40,429 nt of DNA from a virus. The stretch lies in the IMG/VR virus record IMGVR_UViG_3300008450_000112, positions 1 through 40,429 of that record. One strand, 5' to 3'. This document shows positions 1 to 8,612 of the stretch, piece after piece. Position numbers and translations under genes: made by a program. A model generated the notes under the pieces. The model did no database searches. It was not told the origin of the DNA and saw only the letters and a program-made list of their open reading frames with translations. Numbering within the stretch: position 1 is the stretch's first letter; every line of letters begins with the position of its first letter.

Positions 1-114
1 GAAGCCTCAACAGTTGGAGACATTGCAACCATCACAGAACTCACGGATCAAGGCGAGCCGTTGGGTATGGAAGAACAAACTAGCGCGGAAGGAACAACTA
101 CCGCCTGAAGGTGA
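1..114. repeat. 114-bp terminal direct repeat, left copy
   Basis: These bases are identical to 40316-40429. The repeat lies inside coding sequence shared by the end of terS and the start of terL. A physical genome end here would cut both genes. The simplest reading is an assembly overlap showing that the genome is circular or circularly permuted, not a true packaged terminal repeat. Confidence 0.95.
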
Positions 115-1372
115 CTGGAACATTTGGCTTGCAATGGCAGGCCGTGGATTTGGCAAAACAAGATTAGGCGCTGAAGAAATAGCCTGGCAAGCAATCGTTC
201 AACCCGCTACCAGGTGGGCAGTAGTTGCCCCTACATTCTCAGATGCTAGAGATACATGTGCTGAAGGTGAGTCAGGCATTGTTGCAGTGCTACAGCGCTA
301 TCAAATGCTTCAGAATTACAACCGTTCTATTGGTGAGATCCTGCTCAAGAACGGAAGCCGCATAAAGTTATTTAGCGCAGACAATCCTGAGCGTTTCCGT
401 GGCCCACAGCATCATGGCGCTTGGTGTGATGAATTAGGCGCATGGCGCTATCAAGATGCCTGGGATCAATTGCAGTTTGGCCTACGCCTGGGAAAGAAGC
501 CGCGGGTCATTGTTACCACCACACCGCGCTCTACGGCGCTTATACGCATGCTTGCAGGCCGTACAGATGGCTCAGTAGTTATTACCAGGGGATCAACATT
601 TGATAACGCTAAAAACCTAGCCCCTAGCGCATTGATGGAGTTACAAGCCCGCTACAACGGCACAAGATTGGGAAGGCAAGAACTTTATGGAGAAATCCTT
701 GATGATGTTGAAGGCGCGTTATGGACTAGAGGTTTAATTGACCGCACACGCATCACAACAGCCCCCACTATGGCCCGCATTGTTGTAAGCGTAGATCCTG
801 CCGTAACTAACTCAGAGAAGTCAGATGAAACAGGAATTGTTGTTGTTGGATCTACTTCAGACGGTCAGGGTTATGTACTGGGAGATTACTCATTTAGAGG
901 ATCACCGTTGCAGTGGGCTACAAAGGCAGTAGAACTATTTGACTCATACAAGGCAGATGCAGTTTTGGTTGAAGTAAACCAGGGCGGTGACATGGTGGGC
1001 GCAGTGTTGAAGCAAGTACGGCCTACCTTGCCAATCAGAGAAGTGCGAGCGCATGTGGGTAAGAAACTACGCGCTGAACCTGTAGCGGCTATGTATGAGC
1101 AGGGGCGTATTCACCACATTGGGGAGTTTGCAGAGTTAGAAGATCAGATGTGTACCTGGACAGTAGATGAACCCAACTCACCTGACCGCATTGATGCAAT
1201 GGTGCAGGGCTTTAGTGATCTATTAGGAAAAGTTACAGTCAGTAATTACTTTAATGCAATTGCTAACCATTGCCCTAAGTGTGGGTTGCCAATGCCTAAA
1301 TCATTTACACATTGTTCTGCATGTAGAACCGCTATGATTGACCCAAATTCTGAGGTGTCACAGGGAGCGTAA
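2..1372 (+). CDS. terL: Terminase large subunit (3' part; 5' part lies at the other contig end)
   Basis: This is the ATPase-nuclease motor that packages DNA into the prohead through the portal. The frame is open from base 2. A TTG at 14 would give 452 residues, but joining the contig ends restores an ATG at 40266 behind a good Shine-Dalgarno and a 473-residue protein. Visible motifs are Walker A GRGFGKT (about residues 64-70 of the joined protein), Walker B-like AWCDE, and the RNase H-like nuclease motif VVSVDPA with downstream acidic residues. An unusual feature is a C-terminal zinc-ribbon-like tail with two C-x2-C pairs (CPKC and CSAC), which most terminases lack. The stop overlaps the next start (TAATG). 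Confidence 0.95.
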   Translation, partial: KPQQLETLQPSQNSRIKASRWVWKNKLARKEQLPPEGDWNIWLAMAGRGFGKTRLGAEEIAWQAIVQPATRWAVVAPTFSDARDTCAEGESGIVAVLQRYQMLQNYNRSIGEILLKNGSRIKLFSADNPERFRGPQHHGAWCDELGAWRYQDAWDQLQFGLRLGKKPRVIVTTTPRSTALIRMLAGRTDGSVVITRGSTFDNAKNLAPSALMELQARYNGTRLGRQELYGEILDDVEGALWTRGLIDRTRITTAPTMARIVVSVDPAVTNSEKSDETGIVVVGSTSDGQGYVLGDYSFRGSPLQWATKAVELFDSYKADAVLVEVNQGGDMVGAVLKQVRPTLPIREVRAHVGKKLRAEPVAAMYEQGRIHHIGEFAELEDQMCTWTVDEPNSPDRIDAMVQGFSDLLGKVTVSNYFNAIANHCPKCGLPMPKSFTHCSACRTAMIDPNSEVSQGA

Positions 1373-1917
1373 TGGCTGACAATTACAACACAATAATTGA
1401 TCAAGGCTCTGACTGGTTTCGCAATTTCTTGTACACACAGCCTGCAACAATTACAAATGCAGTAGGCAACGGCACAACTGTTACATACACCGCAGAAAAC
1501 GGATTTAGTGCAGGGCAGACTGTTTACATTGAAGGCATCATGCCTAGCCAATACAACTTAGGCAATGTAACAATTGCTTCACGCACCTCAACACAATTTA
1601 CAGTTACTAATTCTGCTACGGGCTTGTACATTCAAGGTGGAGACGCATTAAGCGCAGTGGACATTACTGGTTACACAGCAACAATGCAGTTGCGCTCTTT
1701 ACCCAATGATCCAATTGCAGTTTTAACACTTACACAGGCAAGCGGCATTACAATTGATGGGCCTAGCGGAACTCTTGCAGTACGAGCAACAGCGGCACAA
1801 ACGGCGGCAATAATTGCAGGCCCGTATTATTATGATTTAGAGATAACATCACCTACTGGTGTGAAAACACGGCTTGTTCAGGGTGAATTAAATGTAAATG
1901 CAGAGGTGACAAGATGA
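1372..1917 (+). CDS. Fibre-associated beta-sandwich protein with inserted domain
   Basis: A virion protein of 181 residues, probably part of a fibre or baseplate adaptor. The C-terminal half (about 95-181) has the pattern of small phage beta-sandwich proteins of BppU-N type: GYTATMQLR, then hydrophobic strands, YYYDLEI and a closing GELNVNAEVTR. The usual first strand of this fold (IDQGSDWFRNF) is at residues 9-19. A separate domain of about 65 residues (NGFSAGQTVYIEGI, then YNLGNVTIASRT) is inserted after it. That insert resembles a small beta domain seen in other phage tail proteins. The gene overlaps terL upstream and the collagen-like gene downstream, so it is probably co-translated with both. 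Fold assignments are by eye. Confidence 0.6.
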   Translation: MADNYNTIIDQGSDWFRNFLYTQPATITNAVGNGTTVTYTAENGFSAGQTVYIEGIMPSQYNLGNVTIASRTSTQFTVTNSATGLYIQGGDALSAVDITGYTATMQLRSLPNDPIAVLTLTQASGITIDGPSGTLAVRATAAQTAAIIAGPYYYDLEITSPTGVKTRLVQGELNVNAEVTR

Positions 1918-4469
1918 CATACAACCCAAATAACTTTTTAAACAATCCAAACCCTGTTGGAACTCCCAATGTCATTGTTGTAACACCTGGCCCTATGGGG
2001 CAACAAGGCGCTCAGGGTATTCAAGGTATTTCAGGTAACTTCTCTGCTCAAGGTACGCAAGGTACACAGGGTTTACAAGGTGGCGGCTTTAATCAGGCAC
2101 AAGGAACACAGGGCTTAGAAGGCCCACAAGGATTAACTGGTGTTCAAGGTACAAATGGTTTGCAAGGTGTACAAGGCGCACAAGGCACAACAGGTATTCA
2201 AGGCCAAACTGGTATTCAAGGATCATTTGGTGTTCAAGGAATTAACGGAACACAAGGCACATCAGGAGCGCAGGGAGTTGAAGGCGTACAGGGTGCAACA
2301 GGAACACAGGGTTTAGTTGGCGTACAAGGAACTAATGGCGCGCAAGGTATTACAGGAACACAAGGAGCAACTGGTACACAGGGCTTGCTTGGTATTCAAG
2401 GTTCTATTGGCGCGCAAGGCACAACTGGTATTGATGGTGTTCAAGGCGCAACAGGAACTCAGGGCGTAACAGGAATTCAAGGCACTACAGGAACTCAGGG
2501 TGTGCAGGGCTTACTAGGTAATGTTGGAACACCTGGAACACAAGGAACAATAGGATCGCAAGGTTTAACTGGTGTGCAAGGTGCTATTGGTGATACTGGT
2601 TCACAAGGCACAACAGGAGCGCAAGGTGTTCAAGGTATTACTGGCACACAAGGTTTAACGGGTGCGCAAGGTACACAAGGAATTCAGGGCCATGACGGAA
2701 CACAGGGAACTGTTGGATCACAAGGAATTACTGGCGCACAAGGAACGATAGGCGCTCAAGGAATTGATGGAACACAGGGTTTAACAGGTGTTCAAGGATC
2801 AACGGGTGCGCAAGGTTTAACTGGTTTACAAGGTGTTACAGGCTCTCAAGGACTTGATGGAATTCAAGGAACTGTTGGAGCGCAAGGAACTCAAGGCGTA
2901 CAGGGAATTACTGGTAGCCAGGGTGTTCAGGGCTTAGATGGTATTCAAGGTGTGCAAGGTAATACTGGTGCAAGCGGTACATCATCATCTATTTTTGAGT
3001 ATGAAGCAGATACTAACTCACAAGCACCCGCACCTACCGCTGGTTACATTAGGTGGAATAACGCTACACAAATTTCTGCAACAAACATTTACATTTCTCA
3101 CTTAACAGATTTAAATGTGGACATTGATTTTCTATTAGCAAACATTAAAGATAATGACATTTTCTTCATTCAAGATAGAACTGACTCTAACAATTATCAA
3201 GAATGGGAAGTAAACGGCACACCTACATTTGTTACTAACAGTTATTTCACTTTTCCTGTAACGCTTATTGCATCAGGTGGAACAGGTACAACAAACTTTG
3301 CTAATAATGATCAAATTTCTCTTATTACTCAAAGCGTTGGTGTTCAAGGAGTTACTGGTGCGCAAGGCACGACAGGCGCGCAGGGAACTCAGGGCTTGCA
3401 GGGTGTTCAGGGAACTGAAGGTTTACAGGGAACAACTGGAACTCAAGGACTTGTTGGCGCTCAAGGTACAACTGGCGCACAAGGCATTGAAGGCTTGCAG
3501 GGTACTCAAGGAGTTCAAGGTGTAACTGGTTCTCAAGGACAAACTGGATCACAGGGCTTAGACGGTATTCAGGGAACTGTTGGCGCACAAGGTTTGACTG
3601 GATCTCAAGGTATTACTGGCACACAGGGAGCAGTAGGTGCGCAGGGCTTAGAAGGTTTGCAAGGAACTCAGGGAACTGAAGGATTGCAAGGAGTCACGGG
3701 TAGCCAGGGAACACAAGGAACGCAAGGCACACAAGGAACTCAAGGACTTGAGGGTTTGCAAGGTGTTACTGGATCTCAAGGTACTGATGGATTAAATGGT
3801 TCTCAAGGAACAACTGGTACTCAAGGTACAACTGGCACTCAGGGTATTACTGGATTGCAAGGAATTACTGGTACGCAAGGTACGCAAGGGCTTGAGGGAA
3901 TTCAGGGAACAACTGGATCTCAGGGGCTTGATGGAATTCAAGGTACTACTGGAACTCAGGGCTTAACTGGTACACAAGGAACTACTGGTGAGACTGGTAT
4001 TCAGGGAACGCAAGGTACAACTGGTATTCAGGGCGCTACTGGAACTCAAGGAACAACAGGTAGCCAGGGAACTCAAGGTACTCAGGGAGTTCAAGGAGTT
4101 CAAGGCACAATTGGTTTACAAGGTTTAACTGGAACTCAAGGAACATTGGGTACACAGGGAACTACTGGATCACTTCCTACAGTTACATTTAATGCTCAAT
4201 CAACTGCTTATCAATTGGTTGCAGGAGATGTAAATAAGTGGGTTACACAGAGCGGTACTGCAAACATTACTGTTCCTGCGGGAGTATTTAGTACTGGACA
4301 GGTTATTTATGTACAGCGTACGGGCGCAGGTGCGGTTTCTATCGTGGCAAGCGGCGTTACATTTACATCAAATGGATCTGCAAGCCCTGTATTACGCGCT
4401 CAATACAGTTCTGCATCAATTCTTTGTACAGGATCAAACACCTTTACAATTGTTGGAGACATTTCCTAA
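1914..4469 (+). CDS. Collagen-like fibre protein (G-x-Q/G-x-T repeats)
   Basis: An 851-residue fibre candidate built mainly of collagen-type Gly-X-Y triplets rich in Gln and Thr (typically GTQGTTG). Two triplet blocks, about 28-355 and 475-752, are separated by a non-collagen domain at about 357-473 that contains an EYEADTNS strand and aromatic beta segments. The C-terminal 95 residues form a beta tip ending in VGDIS and resemble the end of the protein at 22630. Collagen triplets normally form a trimeric helix, so this is probably a trimeric rod with a central knob and terminal tip. GAGGTG precedes the ATG, which overlaps the upstream stop (ATGA). Its place between terL and the portal is unusual for a fibre gene. 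It converges on minus-strand island 1. Role in adsorption is inferred. Confidence 0.8.
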   Translation: MTYNPNNFLNNPNPVGTPNVIVVTPGPMGQQGAQGIQGISGNFSAQGTQGTQGLQGGGFNQAQGTQGLEGPQGLTGVQGTNGLQGVQGAQGTTGIQGQTGIQGSFGVQGINGTQGTSGAQGVEGVQGATGTQGLVGVQGTNGAQGITGTQGATGTQGLLGIQGSIGAQGTTGIDGVQGATGTQGVTGIQGTTGTQGVQGLLGNVGTPGTQGTIGSQGLTGVQGAIGDTGSQGTTGAQGVQGITGTQGLTGAQGTQGIQGHDGTQGTVGSQGITGAQGTIGAQGIDGTQGLTGVQGSTGAQGLTGLQGVTGSQGLDGIQGTVGAQGTQGVQGITGSQGVQGLDGIQGVQGNTGASGTSSSIFEYEADTNSQAPAPTAGYIRWNNATQISATNIYISHLTDLNVDIDFLLANIKDNDIFFIQDRTDSNNYQEWEVNGTPTFVTNSYFTFPVTLIASGGTGTTNFANNDQISLITQSVGVQGVTGAQGTTGAQGTQGLQGVQGTEGLQGTTGTQGLVGAQGTTGAQGIEGLQGTQGVQGVTGSQGQTGSQGLDGIQGTVGAQGLTGSQGITGTQGAVGAQGLEGLQGTQGTEGLQGVTGSQGTQGTQGTQGTQGLEGLQGVTGSQGTDGLNGSQGTTGTQGTTGTQGITGLQGITGTQGTQGLEGIQGTTGSQGLDGIQGTTGTQGLTGTQGTTGETGIQGTQGTTGIQGATGTQGTTGSQGTQGTQGVQGVQGTIGLQGLTGTQGTLGTQGTTGSLPTVTFNAQSTAYQLVAGDVNKWVTQSGTANITVPAGVFSTGQVIYVQRTGAGAVSIVASGVTFTSNGSASPVLRAQYSSASILCTGSNTFTIVGDIS

Positions 4470-5140
4470 CGCACCCACAACATACCTACATCTGCGGTAG
4501 GGCGTAGGTTGGCTATTTTCCAACCGCCGTTTATCCATTCATCAGATGTAAGTTGATGCCAGGCGTTTAATTGATTGACATTGTTAGATTGCATGTTGCC
4601 CCACTCTTGAGGCTCTTGCAGATGGTTCACAATGTATTGCGCGGCCATTTCTCTGTAGCCCAATGTAAACAAATAATCTAACTGATCCTCATGCTGGTGC
4701 ATGGTTTCAAATGTCCACTCAAAACAAATCATGCCCCCGTAATGGCGGGTCATGCCTTTCATAACTTGCCACTCTGCACCTTCAACATCAATCTTGATCA
4801 AATCAGGATTGCCGTATGTATCTGCAAGGGTGTCAATGGTGATTGTGTTTACCTCAATCTCACGGTGAGACTTTCCTGCGTATGGCATGCGTTCATTTGT
4901 TAGCCAATCTTGGTTGAGCGAACTAAGGCCATCTTCATCTGCTTCATAGAACTTTAAGCGCTCGCCATCTTTGTCACTGACTGCCATTCTAAGAGGCACA
5001 ACATTAGGGTTGTAGATGAAGTTACCAACCAACTCTGAATAGACGCGTGGAGCGGCTTCTAAGGCTATTACACGGTATCCCTGCGCTAACCCTGCAAGCA
5101 CTGCATCACCACGATTAGCCCCAACATCAAATAGAAGCAT
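4466..5140 (-). CDS. FkbM-family SAM-dependent methyltransferase
   Basis: A 224-residue class I methyltransferase of FkbM type, a family that methylates sugar hydroxyls and natural products. The SAM-binding motif DVGANRGDAV is at residues 5-14, the acidic strand-2 end VIALEAAP at about 24-31, and the family hallmark LIKIDVEGAEW at about 114-124. The protein starts almost directly at motif I, so the N-terminus is short but domain-complete. It is last in a three-gene minus-strand operon and overlaps its upstream neighbour by 14 bases, suggesting translational coupling. Its end overlaps that of the collagen-like gene. Methylation of a phage- or host-derived glycan is the likely role; the substrate is unknown. 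Confidence 0.85.
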   Translation of the reverse strand: MLLFDVGANRGDAVLAGLAQGYRVIALEAAPRVYSELVGNFIYNPNVVPLRMAVSDKDGERLKFYEADEDGLSSLNQDWLTNERMPYAGKSHREIEVNTITIDTLADTYGNPDLIKIDVEGAEWQVMKGMTRHYGGMICFEWTFETMHQHEDQLDYLFTLGYREMAAQYIVNHLQEPQEWGNMQSNNVNQLNAWHQLTSDEWINGGWKIANLRPTADVGMLWVR

Positions 5141-5696
5141 TGCCTATCCTTTCAAGATTGTTTTGCACTGCGGCTTTGTACCCTGGATCTATGTCCATTG
5201 CATTTAAACGGCCTAGTATTTGAATACTTTCATCTTTGCGGCCAATCCACCAGGCGGCTACTGCCTTTTCAAATAGCAATACATAACTGCCTTCATAACC
5301 GACATGAACAGGAAGCGGTGAATGAAGTTGATTGTGCAATCCTATGTTTGCCCAGGTGTAGCACTCTTGCCATTGCCCTAAACGCTCATGGAACTGCGCA
5401 AGCAAGAAATAACCTTCAGGGCGGTATGGCAAATACGCAACAGCCTGCAATAAACAATTACTAACGGTTGCCTGGCGGTCATTTTGATCATCAAAACAAT
5501 GCGCGGTTTTAAGTAATGACGCATAAACCAGGGTGGGGTGTGACTCATGGCCGTATTCTGCGGTGCGCAAATAGAAAGAAACCGCTGAGGCTGTTTGGTT
5601 TTGCCTCTCATACTCCACTGCTACATCAAAATTAAGCGCTGGATTAAATGGATCTTTGGATAGTTCTACAACTAATTGCTCAATTCTCATAAGCAA
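5127..5696 (-). CDS. TPR-like helical repeat protein
   Basis: A 189-residue alpha-helical protein with TPR-type repeats. The pattern PALNFDVAVEYERQNQTASA is followed by paired helices around AEYGHESHPTLVYASLLKTA and YRPEGYFLLAQFHERLGQW. TPRs mediate protein contacts, and in glycan operons they often accompany sugar-modifying enzymes. The gene overlaps the upstream propeller gene by 17 bases and the downstream FkbM gene by 14, so the three are expressed together. No catalytic motif is visible. A scaffold for the two enzyme-like neighbours is a reasonable inference only. Confidence 0.6.
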   Translation of the reverse strand: MLMRIEQLVVELSKDPFNPALNFDVAVEYERQNQTASAVSFYLRTAEYGHESHPTLVYASLLKTAHCFDDQNDRQATVSNCLLQAVAYLPYRPEGYFLLAQFHERLGQWQECYTWANIGLHNQLHSPLPVHVGYEGSYVLLFEKAVAAWWIGRKDESIQILGRLNAMDIDPGYKAAVQNNLERIGNASI

Positions 5697-6681
5697 GGGC
5701 CTCCATAATTAGATCTTCTACTACTGCGCCAGGCACTTCAAGCACAAATGCGGCGTTATCCTGAAAACCAAAAGACACTAAAAGGTTGCCGTTATGGACT
5801 GCCGCGCCTACACAGAACTCAACGCGAGCATCTAAGAATGAAAATTCCTTACTTAGCCCCACAACATTTAATTCTTGATCCCACACAACTAAGCGGTGAC
5901 GGTAAATTGCATCTTTCTGCTTGAGGTAATTCTTAAATAGATCTACCTCATGGGTAATTGAGATGTACATACTGCCCCACCGTATGACCTGGCTAGATCC
6001 GCGCTGATCTTTAGGCGCTGGCTTTGTGTGGCGCACAAATACCTGTTCACACTCACCGCTAATGGGGTTGGCATAAACTAATTCTGTTGGCATTGTCCAT
6101 TTGATGAAGTGGTAAGGCTTATCAAGGACAGGTATCCAATTTTTCTCACAATAAGAAGCATCAGGAGCAGGTGCTTTAATACGCACACGCCTAACCTCTT
6201 TGACTGCCCAATTATCCCAGTCAATTTCAATACGGCTGTACTCCATGCGGCCTACACCGTTGGTTGTTGTATCGCGGCGCACTCCTACCAGGTAATAATC
6301 ATCTAGCCACTGCACAACGCGGCAATCTTCTTCACCCACAAACTCCCACATGGGTGTTACATCTAATACAGAAGTGTCCACTTTGGCGTGATGAGTCATT
6401 TCAAGATCATCATTAAGGCGGCATAAGTAATTAACAGTTACTAAGCGTTGATCCTTTTCAGGGTGCAGGTATGACAGTGGCCCAAAACGGCTAGGAAACT
6501 TCTGCTCATTTTCTGCATGGTACAGCGTGTAATTTACATGGCGTAAGTTCACAAGAATGTTGCCTTTGTCATCAATAAAAATTGATGGGTTCATTAGCCC
6601 TGTACCGCTAGTTAATCCGTGAGGGATTACCAGGGGCGCAAGTTTGCCACCGTGTTGAACTGCCTTCTCTACTAAGTTCAT
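5680..6681 (-). CDS. Putative beta-propeller glycan-active protein (GH43/GH130-like)
   Basis: First gene of the minus-strand operon, 333 residues. It has repeated beta-blade-like segments, each with an aromatic or acidic turn: NPSIFIDDKGNILVNLRHVN, VQWLDDYYLVGVRRD, GSSQVIRWGSMYISITHEVD and a late VSFGFQDNAAFVLEVP. This resembles five-bladed propeller proteins related to GH43/GH130 glycosidases and phosphorylases, which often act in glycosyltransferase clusters. Catalytic residues cannot be assigned confidently from sequence alone. No clear Shine-Dalgarno precedes the ATG; a TATTGT element lies 7 bases upstream on the minus strand. The FkbM and TPR neighbours support a role in making or trimming a glycan. 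Alternative: a non-enzymatic propeller. Confidence 0.5.
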   Translation of the reverse strand: MNLVEKAVQHGGKLAPLVIPHGLTSGTGLMNPSIFIDDKGNILVNLRHVNYTLYHAENEQKFPSRFGPLSYLHPEKDQRLVTVNYLCRLNDDLEMTHHAKVDTSVLDVTPMWEFVGEEDCRVVQWLDDYYLVGVRRDTTTNGVGRMEYSRIEIDWDNWAVKEVRRVRIKAPAPDASYCEKNWIPVLDKPYHFIKWTMPTELVYANPISGECEQVFVRHTKPAPKDQRGSSQVIRWGSMYISITHEVDLFKNYLKQKDAIYRHRLVVWDQELNVVGLSKEFSFLDARVEFCVGAAVHNGNLLVSFGFQDNAAFVLEVPGAVVEDLIMEALAYEN

Positions 6682-6688
6682 AAACCTT

Positions 6689-6720
6689 ACAATACATGAA
6701 CTTGCAAAAATCGCTATTAT
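6689..6720. promoter_or_regulatory. Divergent promoter region between island 1 and head genes
   Basis: The 83-base gap 6682-6764 separates divergent genes and must carry transcription start signals for both. Minus strand: TATTGT at 6694-6689, 7 bases before the ATG, compatible with a leaderless transcript. Plus strand: TATTAT at 6715-6720 is -10-like. No convincing -35 box was found for either. Confidence 0.35.
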
Positions 6721-6764
6721 TACAACACGCCTGATTTACAAGAGGCATAACAAGGGAGATACGC

Positions 6765-8612
6765 ATGGGTCTGCGTGACCGTATCGCAAGAGCATTAGCA
6801 ACTCAAGACATTGAAAAAGGCCCTAACCTGCCTGCGGGTGCTACAACAATTGGCACTGACGCACTTATGGCATCATCAGGTTTAGCAATGCAACAAACAT
6901 ACGGCAACAATGTTGCACTCCCACGCGCACCGTTTAGTTCAACAGTTCCATTTGGCCCAGGCAATCCAATTATCCCTGGTGCGATTAACCCAATTAACCC
7001 CGCTACTGGCCGCCCTGAACCGCGCCGCTATGAGTACCAGGTTGCTCAGAACATCAACATTGTTCCAACGCGTTTAGTTCCATTTACAACATTACGCGCC
7101 GCTGGTGACAGTATTGACATTTTGCGCCGTTGCATTGAAGTAACTAAATCAAAAATGAACGGCTTACAGTTTGACATTGTTCTTGGTGCAGACGCATCAG
7201 AGAAAATTGCGGCAGAGTCAGGCGGAGATCATGTGCGCGCTATGGCTAAGGCCCGCGAAAAGTACACAGATGAAATTAACCGCTTGCGTGAGTTTTGGGA
7301 AAACCCTGACAAAGCAAATGGATACACATGGAATGACTGGATCAACATTGCAATTGAGGACATTCTTGTAATTGATGCGCTTGCTATTTACCCACAACCA
7401 ACAGTAGGCGGAGATCTTTACGGTTTCCAAATTCTTGATGGCTCAACAATTAAGCCTCTTATTGATGACCGCGGTATGCGCCCAATGTCACCTAACGCGG
7501 CGTTCCAACAGATCCTTTACGGTTTCCCACGCTCAGAGTTTTCTGCAACAGAAGAAGATCCAAAGGCAGACGGTGAATTTACATCTGATCAATTGGCTTA
7601 CTTGGTTCGCAATCGCCGCTCAACAACTGTTTATGGATTTAGCCCAGTAGAGCGAGCGCTACCACTTGCTGACATTTATTTGCGCCGCCAACAATGGATC
7701 AGAGCAGAGTACACAGATGGTGTTATGCCTGAACTTATGTTTACAACTGATGAAGATTGGGGAACTAACCCTGATCTCTTGCTTGCTTATGAGCGTATTC
7801 TTAATGATGATCTCGCAGGGCAGACAGAGCAACGCAAGCGCGCTCGCCTATTGCCAAAAGGTTTAACACCTGTTGTTAATGAAGGTTATGGCGAGAAGTT
7901 CAAGGACACACTTGATGATTATTTAGTTACTTCTATTTGCGGACACTTTGGCGTACAACCATCTGAAATTGGTTTCTCACCAAAGGGCGGATTGGGTGGC
8001 GCTGGTTTCTCAGAAGGACAAGCAGAAAACGGTGAAGCGCTAGGCATTGGGCCTCTTGCTAACTGGATCTCTAAGCAACTTACAAATCTTTCTTACACAT
8101 ACTTAGGCATGCCGCGTGAACTTGAATTTAAATTGCTTACATCAGAGCGCAAAGACACAGAAGAAAATGCGCGTAAGAATGAGATTGAAGTGCGTTCAGG
8201 CGGTAAGTCAATCAATGAGCGCAGATCAGAACTTGGTTTGCCGTTGCTAGATACACCTCAAGCAGACATGCCAATTATGGTTGCAGGCTCAAGCGTTTTG
8301 TTGTTCTCACCTGATGGATTGATTGATGCGGCTAGTGCGGCAACAGCGCCAACATTAAGCGGCCCTGATGCAAAACCTGATGCGCCTACAACTCCTAATC
8401 CTCTTGAGCAGAAACCTTCTACTGAAGTACAACCTGAAGAAGATGAAGTGACTGAAGTAAAAGCATTTATGAAATGGGCGGCTAAAGGTAAGCGCGCAAG
8501 ATTATTTGAATTCAAATCACTTGATCCAATTGTGGGAGATGCGCTCAACCGTTGTGCTTTTGATGGTGATTTAGATACTGCGCGAGCGCTGGCTAAGGCT
8601 TATCTAACATGA
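6765..8612 (+). CDS. Portal protein
   Basis: A 615-residue protein expected to form the dodecameric DNA gate at one capsid vertex and to bind terminase. The central region has the usual portal pattern: DILRRCIEVTKSKMNGLQFD (about 112-131), RLREFWENPDK, a conserved block around PVERALPLADIYLRRQQW, and a helical clip/crown region with FGVQPSEIGFSPKGG. The C-terminal 90 residues are Pro/Glu-rich and probably flexible. Start is the ATG behind AAGGGAG. It overlaps the MuF-type gene by four bases (ATGA), the usual portal-minor head protein arrangement, and lies about 5.4 kb from terL because fibre genes and island 1 intervene. Confidence 0.85.
   Translation: MGLRDRIARALATQDIEKGPNLPAGATTIGTDALMASSGLAMQQTYGNNVALPRAPFSSTVPFGPGNPIIPGAINPINPATGRPEPRRYEYQVAQNINIVPTRLVPFTTLRAAGDSIDILRRCIEVTKSKMNGLQFDIVLGADASEKIAAESGGDHVRAMAKAREKYTDEINRLREFWENPDKANGYTWNDWINIAIEDILVIDALAIYPQPTVGGDLYGFQILDGSTIKPLIDDRGMRPMSPNAAFQQILYGFPRSEFSATEEDPKADGEFTSDQLAYLVRNRRSTTVYGFSPVERALPLADIYLRRQQWIRAEYTDGVMPELMFTTDEDWGTNPDLLLAYERILNDDLAGQTEQRKRARLLPKGLTPVVNEGYGEKFKDTLDDYLVTSICGHFGVQPSEIGFSPKGGLGGAGFSEGQAENGEALGIGPLANWISKQLTNLSYTYLGMPRELEFKLLTSERKDTEENARKNEIEVRSGGKSINERRSELGLPLLDTPQADMPIMVAGSSVLLFSPDGLIDAASAATAPTLSGPDAKPDAPTTPNPLEQKPSTEVQPEEDEVTEVKAFMKWAAKGKRARLFEFKSLDPIVGDALNRCAFDGDLDTARALAKAYLT

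Noticed and set aside
1-114. True packaged direct terminal repeat
   Set aside because: The repeat lies within terS/terL coding sequence and a physical end here would split both genes. An assembly overlap of a circular contig is simpler.
1980-4170. CRISPR-like or tandem DNA repeat array
   Set aside because: The periodicity comes from Gly-X-Y codons in one long open frame, and repeat units differ through synonymous codons. No constant repeat-spacer structure.
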